Part shown: piece by piece, positions 60,314 through 64,000 of the stretch | Layout of the letters: every line of letters begins with the position of its first letter | Position numbering within the stretch: position 1 is the first letter of the stretch | Source of the DNA: HK1 sp965204915 | GTDB lineage: Bacteria; Pseudomonadota; Gammaproteobacteria; HK1 | Length of the DNA: 64,000 nucleotides | Assembly: GCA_965204915.1 (NCBI GenBank) | Contig: OZ242023.1 | Location: forward strand, 3,162,001-3,226,000 | Direction: 5' to 3' | Notes under the pieces: model-generated | The model's input: the letters and a program-made list of their open reading frames with translations, nothing else | The model's database searches: none | Told to the model about the DNA's origin: nothing | Program-made: the position numbers and the translations under genes

Positions 60314-60696
60314 GTGGACACATCATCCGCCGCGACATACGTTGACCGATACGACGCGCGCCGAACGGTGATCCTTGGTGCGTCCTTTCAGGGCGACACA
60401 TCGGTCGGGCCGCGGAAGGCGTGTATCAACACCCGGGGAAATCGGCAGCGTTGACGGACGCTCCCACGAAAACGGACACGTTGATTCCGTCGTGGTGCTC
60501 CATGCTCTCGAGTATGGGACGGCTCTTCGTGGATTGCGTCCACTCCGAATGTATCTGGCCGGCGTCGCCGTCGTCCTTCCTGCTTCTTCCGACGGCGCGC
60601 TTCACTCGCCCGCCGCGACTCGCCCGGTCACCGGCCACACCAGCGGAAACTCCGGATCGTCGAGGGGATCGCCGTCGCGCGGGGGCGCGGTGAAGA
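60314..60696. other. Intergenic region between ECF gene and hydratase gene
   Basis: No gene is supported in these 383 bases. They should include the promoter of the ECF-VWA operon, possibly autoregulated by the sigma factor, but I did not identify a duplicated -35/-10 pattern. The rest carries only short non-homologous frames. Confidence 0.4.
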
Positions 60697-61485
60697 TCAG
60701 GTCAACGTCGCCTCCGCGGTCCCGATCGCACCGAAATCCGCGACGACGCGGTTGCCCGCCACGATGGCGCTCGGCCTGCCGCAGACCCCGGTGGTCACGA
60801 TGTCTCCGGCCCGTAGCGCCGCGCCCTGCACCGCGTGGTTGTTCGCGATCCACGCGAGCGCCGCGCGGGGGTCTCCGAGGGCATCGGCGCCCGTGCCGGT
60901 GGTCGCTTCCTGGCCGTCTATCCACAGCGTGACGGGGTGGGCGGCGAGATCGACCGCGCGCCAGTCCGCATCGGTCGCGGGACCGAGGACGAACTCGTGG
61001 GCGCAGGCGTTGTCCGCCACGATCTGCCAGCTCCCCGCGCGGGTGTACTCCGTGAACCGGGAGTCCGGAAGCTCGATGGCCGGATGCAGGGTGTCGACGG
61101 CCGCGAGCACCTCGTCCATCGGCCAGGGCTCTTCGCGGGCCGGCAGATCGCTGCTCATCACGAATGCGAACTCCGCTTCCGCGACCGCCATGCGGTTCTT
61201 CCCCAGCGCCATCCCGGCGGGGCTCCGGTGCACGCGGCTTTCGAACAACCTGCCTGCAATGGGGGTCCTGACGCGGATATGGCGCTGGCCCGCCTCGCTG
61301 GTGGCCGCGATCTTCCAGCCGACGACCCGGTCCTTGCTCATCTCGACCATCGCGCTCTGCACCGCGTAGCCGTCGGCCAGGGACTGCGGCAGGCACCAGT
61401 CCGGCAGCGTGTCCCGCATGGCCATGCCGGTGACCCGGCATCCGAGGAAAATTCGAGCCGCGTCCTTCGCCTGTTCCGTATCCAT
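60697..61485 (-). CDS. 2-keto-4-pentenoate hydratase-like protein (FAH superfamily)
   Basis: A 262-residue protein of the MhpD/fumarylacetoacetate hydrolase fold. Landmarks are LPDWCLPQSLADGYAVQSA, VVGWKIAATSEAGQRHI, the metal-binding acidic cluster in VAEAEFAFVMSSDLP, HPAIELPDSRFTEY and IVTTGVCGRPSAIVAGNRVVADFG. Enzymes of this group hydrate or decarboxylate 2-hydroxy-dienoates from aromatic ring cleavage. The ATG at 61485 has GGAGGGAACG upstream; a second ATG 4 codons earlier lacks one. No other ring-cleavage genes lie in the window. Confidence 0.88.
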   Translation of the reverse strand: MDTEQAKDAARIFLGCRVTGMAMRDTLPDWCLPQSLADGYAVQSAMVEMSKDRVVGWKIAATSEAGQRHIRVRTPIAGRLFESRVHRSPAGMALGKNRMAVAEAEFAFVMSSDLPAREEPWPMDEVLAAVDTLHPAIELPDSRFTEYTRAGSWQIVADNACAHEFVLGPATDADWRAVDLAAHPVTLWIDGQEATTGTGADALGDPRAALAWIANNHAVQGAALRAGDIVTTGVCGRPSAIVAGNRVVADFGAIGTAEATLT

Positions 61486-61540
61486 CGTTCCCTCCATCGG
61501 TCTCTCGAGCTCAAGTTTCGGGATTCTCTGACCGAAATGG

Positions 61541-61562
61541 ATTCCCGCTTTCGCGGGAATGA
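61541..61562. repeat. dRS3/NIME-like palindromic repeat
   Basis: ATTCCCGC-TTTC-GCGGGAAT is a perfect palindromic hairpin of the type scattered in many proteobacteria; a half-copy (CATTCCCGCGATCG) follows at about 61602. A separate 9-bp hairpin, CCGGGCCGC-TAC-GCGGCCCGG (61629-61649), straddles the stop codon of the next gene but lacks a U-tract. Confidence 0.75.
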
Positions 61563-61636
61563 CGTCATTTCAGCGAGACGCATTGCTTTCAGGCTGGCCG
61601 TCATTCCCGCGATCGCTGCACAGCCGGACCGGGCCG

Positions 61637-63721
61637 CTACGCGGCCCGGATCCAGATCCGGTTGTCGTGGAACGCGCAGCCGCCCACCGGGGCCACCGCG
61701 TCCGCGCCGGTGAGCACGTTGACGCCCCTGCCCTCCTCGAACGCATGGTTGGGCCAGATGCTCTCCACGATCACCACCCCGCGCTGCGTTCCGCCGAAAC
61801 GCTCGGCGTGGATGACGAGGTCGCCCCGGTCGTTGCCGAGGCGCACGCGGTCTCCGTCGCGCACCCCCAGCGCCATCATGTCCTCCGGGTGCATCATCAC
61901 GCCGGGGCGGCCCTCGCGGCGGATCGAGGTCGGGGTCTCGGTGAACGACGAGTTGAGGTAGTGCCGGGCGGGCGCGGTCACCAGGCGGAAGGGCATCTCC
62001 TCCGTCGCCTCCTCGATGACCTTCCAATGATCGGGGAGCCGCGGCATGGCCGCGAGCAGCGCGTCGCCGACGAAGCCGCGCGGGGCGAGCGCCTTCCAGT
62101 CGGGGGCGAAGCGGAACCTGCCGTCCGGATGGGCGAAGCCGCCGAGGTAGTGCGAATCGTCGAAGTCCGGCTGGCAGTCGAACCAGCGCTCCGCTTCGAG
62201 CCGGTCCAGCCCGTCCCAGCCCGAGGCGCGCAGGGTGTGGTCGATGAGCTCGCGCGGGGTCATCCCGAACCCCGGGTGCTCGGCCCCCAGCCGCTCGGCC
62301 AGCGCGCAGACCACCTCGTGGTTGGAGCGGCATTCGCCGGGCGGCTCCACGATCTTCGGGCCGAGGATGATGTGCTGGTGGCCGCCGGACTGGTACACGT
62401 CGTCGTGCTCCAGGAACATCGTGGCCGGCAGCACCACGTCCGCCACCGCCGCCGTCTCGGTCATGAACTGCTCGTGCACGCAGACGAACAGGTCTTCACG
62501 GGCGAACCCCCGGTGCACCCGCGCGAACTCCGGCGCGACCACCATCGGGTTCGTGTTCTGGATGAACAGCGCGGTCACCGGCGGGCCGCCGCCGAGGTCG
62601 CGCGGGTCGCCGTCGAGGATCGGGCCGATGCGCGACTGGTCGAAGATCCGGATGGAAGGGTCGATCGCGTCGTGCCCTTCGATCATCGACTTGTCCCAGT
62701 GGTAGATCGCGCCGTTGCTGTGGAACGCGCCGCCGCCCTCGTGCCGCCACGCGCCGGTCACCGCCGCGATGGAGAGCGCCGCATGCATGTTCACCGCGCC
62801 GTTGCGCTGCCGGCAGAAGCCGTAGCCGAGGCGGAGGTAGGTGCGCGGGGTGGTCCCGATCATCCGGGCCAGGGTCTCGATGGTGTCCGCCGGCGCCCCG
62901 GTGATGCGCGCCGCCCATTCGGGCGAGCGGTCCGCGAGGTGGCGCTCCAGCGCCTCGGGGCAGTCGGTGTAGCGCGCGAGGTAGTCGCGGTCCGCGTGCC
63001 CGTCGCGGAAGAGGACGTGCATCACCGCGCAGGCGAGCGCGCCGTCGGTGCCGGGGCGCACGCAGACGAACAGGTCCGCCTGCTTCGCGGTGGCGTTGCG
63101 GTAGGTGTCGATCACCACGATCGGCGCCTTGCGCGTGCGCCGCGCCTCCAGCGCGTGGGTCATCACGTTGACCTGGGTGGCCGCCGCGTTGGTGCCCCAG
63201 ACGACCACCAGATCGGATTGCGCCATCTCGCGCGGGTCGCTGCCCGCGAGCCTTCCGGTGCCGGCGATGAACCCGTTCCAGGCCAGGGTGACGCAGATGG
63301 TCGAGTACTGCCCGGAGTAGCGCTTGACGTGGCGCAGGCGGTTGATCCCGTCGCGCATCACCAGGCCCATGGTCCCGGCGTAGTAGTAGGGCCACACCGC
63401 CTCCGGGCCGTGGCGCTGCTCGGCCTTGAGCAGCGACTCGGCCACGAGGTCCAGCGCATCGTCCCACGACACCGGCGCGAAGCCGTCGGCGGAGCCCTTC
63501 CCGCCGGTGCGGCGCAACGGGGTGGTCAGGCGATCGGGGTGGTGGATGCGCTCGGCGTAGCGCGCGACCTTGCTGCACACGACGCCGGCGGTATAGGTGT
63601 TGTCCCGCGCCCCGCGCACCTTGCCGATGAGCCGGTCGCCGAGCCGCTCGACTTCGAGCGCGCAGGTGGACGGGCAGTCGTGGGGGCAGGCGCTGTATCG
63701 AATCTCCGGCTGTGCGGCCAT
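61637..63721 (-). CDS. Molybdopterin-dependent oxidoreductase
   Basis: A 694-residue enzyme of the DMSO-reductase superfamily. An N-terminal 4Fe-4S cluster site has Cys12, Cys16, Cys20 and Cys49 (ACPHDCPSTC, then VCSKVARYAER). It continues with LVVVWGTNAAATQVNVM and LPATMFLEHDDVYQSGGHQHI, and a C-terminal MGD-binding domain (GVMMHPEDMMALGVRDGDRVRLGN). There is no Tat signal, so it is cytoplasmic. It resembles formate-dehydrogenase-like and thiosulfate/arsenate-type relatives without electron-transfer subunits nearby. Substrate not determinable. Confidence 0.92.
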   Translation of the reverse strand: MAAQPEIRYSACPHDCPSTCALEVERLGDRLIGKVRGARDNTYTAGVVCSKVARYAERIHHPDRLTTPLRRTGGKGSADGFAPVSWDDALDLVAESLLKAEQRHGPEAVWPYYYAGTMGLVMRDGINRLRHVKRYSGQYSTICVTLAWNGFIAGTGRLAGSDPREMAQSDLVVVWGTNAAATQVNVMTHALEARRTRKAPIVVIDTYRNATAKQADLFVCVRPGTDGALACAVMHVLFRDGHADRDYLARYTDCPEALERHLADRSPEWAARITGAPADTIETLARMIGTTPRTYLRLGYGFCRQRNGAVNMHAALSIAAVTGAWRHEGGGAFHSNGAIYHWDKSMIEGHDAIDPSIRIFDQSRIGPILDGDPRDLGGGPPVTALFIQNTNPMVVAPEFARVHRGFAREDLFVCVHEQFMTETAAVADVVLPATMFLEHDDVYQSGGHQHIILGPKIVEPPGECRSNHEVVCALAERLGAEHPGFGMTPRELIDHTLRASGWDGLDRLEAERWFDCQPDFDDSHYLGGFAHPDGRFRFAPDWKALAPRGFVGDALLAAMPRLPDHWKVIEEATEEMPFRLVTAPARHYLNSSFTETPTSIRREGRPGVMMHPEDMMALGVRDGDRVRLGNDRGDLVIHAERFGGTQRGVVIVESIWPNHAFEEGRGVNVLTGADAVAPVGGCAFHDNRIWIRAA

Positions 63722-64000
63722 CGTCGGTGCTCCTTCGAATGTACCGGCGGCTCGGCGCCGTATCGTCGACCCTCCCCGAGCGTGGGTCGCCGAGCAGGAC
63801 GATTCACGTCATACACCAGCGCGGTGCAAATGAACAGCAGGGAACCTCCTGCTCCGAGGGGGCGACCGCTGGCGCGATCGCTTGGCGATTCCGCTGTGCG
63901 GAATCGCGGATGGACGGTGAACCCGTCTTGTTCGTGGCGGGTCGGGGAATGCCGAACGAAGTGTACATAACTCGTTGATTTCATGCAGGCTGATCGGGAA
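63722..64000. other. Window end, upstream of molybdopterin gene
   Basis: This 279-base stretch has no supported gene. It contains the upstream region of the minus-strand molybdopterin enzyme and may lead to a gene outside the window. The final ~40 bases are relatively AT-rich. Confidence 0.4.

Noticed and set aside
60602..60696. Extra C-terminal extension of the hydratase (DLIFTAPPRDGDPLDD)
   Set aside because: It is in a different frame from the hydratase and would need a frameshift; the protein already ends at normal family length.
61629..61649. Hairpin as intrinsic terminator of the molybdopterin gene
   Set aside because: A perfect 9-bp stem, but it straddles the stop codon and has no U-tract on the transcribed strand.

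Overview
The window is GC-rich chromosomal DNA (about two thirds G+C by eye), densely coded and not obviously part of a plasmid or phage. Its housekeeping genes (hom next to an RpfE/phosphoglycerate-mutase-like gene, tldD, anmK beside erpA) and a tRNA-Arg with encoded CCA point to a proteobacterium, most likely a gammaproteobacterium. Creatinase, two oligopeptide-type ABC importers, an LLM-class oxidoreductase, a Uma2 nuclease and an ankyrin protein suit a heterotroph living on nitrogen-rich organic matter, possibly host-associated; that last point is inference.

Layout. 1-4.6 kb: the 3' part of a ThDP enzyme, then a DUF4212/sodium-solute symporter pair ended by a clear terminator. 4.8-7.4 kb: RpfE-like protein and homoserine dehydrogenase. 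7.7-16 kb, minus strand: a zevAB-like metal pair (DUF1007 and NicO), then a Dpp/Opp/Nik-type ABC operon in which two enzyme genes survive only as remnants (a HAD dehalogenase and an FAD oxidoreductase). 16-21 kb: methyltransferase-like protein, GntR regulator, tldD, anmK, erpA. 21.4-23.9 kb: an orphan NHLP-type RiPP precursor, a secreted PPC-domain protein, a fragment of a type ISP restriction-methylase and REP-like repeats. 24-33 kb: monooxygenase-like protein, GST, and a minus-strand cluster of creatinase, membrane protein, dual ATPase, binding protein and two permeases resembling YejABEF. 33-37.5 kb: MFS transporter, Uma2 nuclease, ankyrin protein.

37.6-53.4 kb is the standout: one minus-strand, operon-like defence island. 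In transcription order: hsdM, hsdS, ptuA, ptuB (a Septu system), an AAA ATPase, a HipA-like kinase, an AAA ATPase with a DUF4276 partner, an OLD-like ATPase with a TOPRIM domain, and hsdR. The first four genes are joined by successive 4-nt start/stop overlaps. HsdR carries a C-terminal LexA/UmuD-like S24 peptidase domain with an apparent Ser/Lys dyad and an Ala-Gly site at LexA-like spacing, which suggests a self-processing or damage-responsive restriction subunit. The second half of hsdS and ptuAB are clearly lower in GC than their surroundings.

53.4-64 kb: LLM oxidoreductase and GYD protein, tRNA-Arg, class V aminotransferase, MBL hydrolase, an ECF sigma factor translationally coupled to a membrane-anchored VWA protein, a 2-keto-4-pentenoate hydratase-like protein and a molybdopterin oxidoreductase. 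No integrase, transposase, rRNA or CRISPR array was seen.
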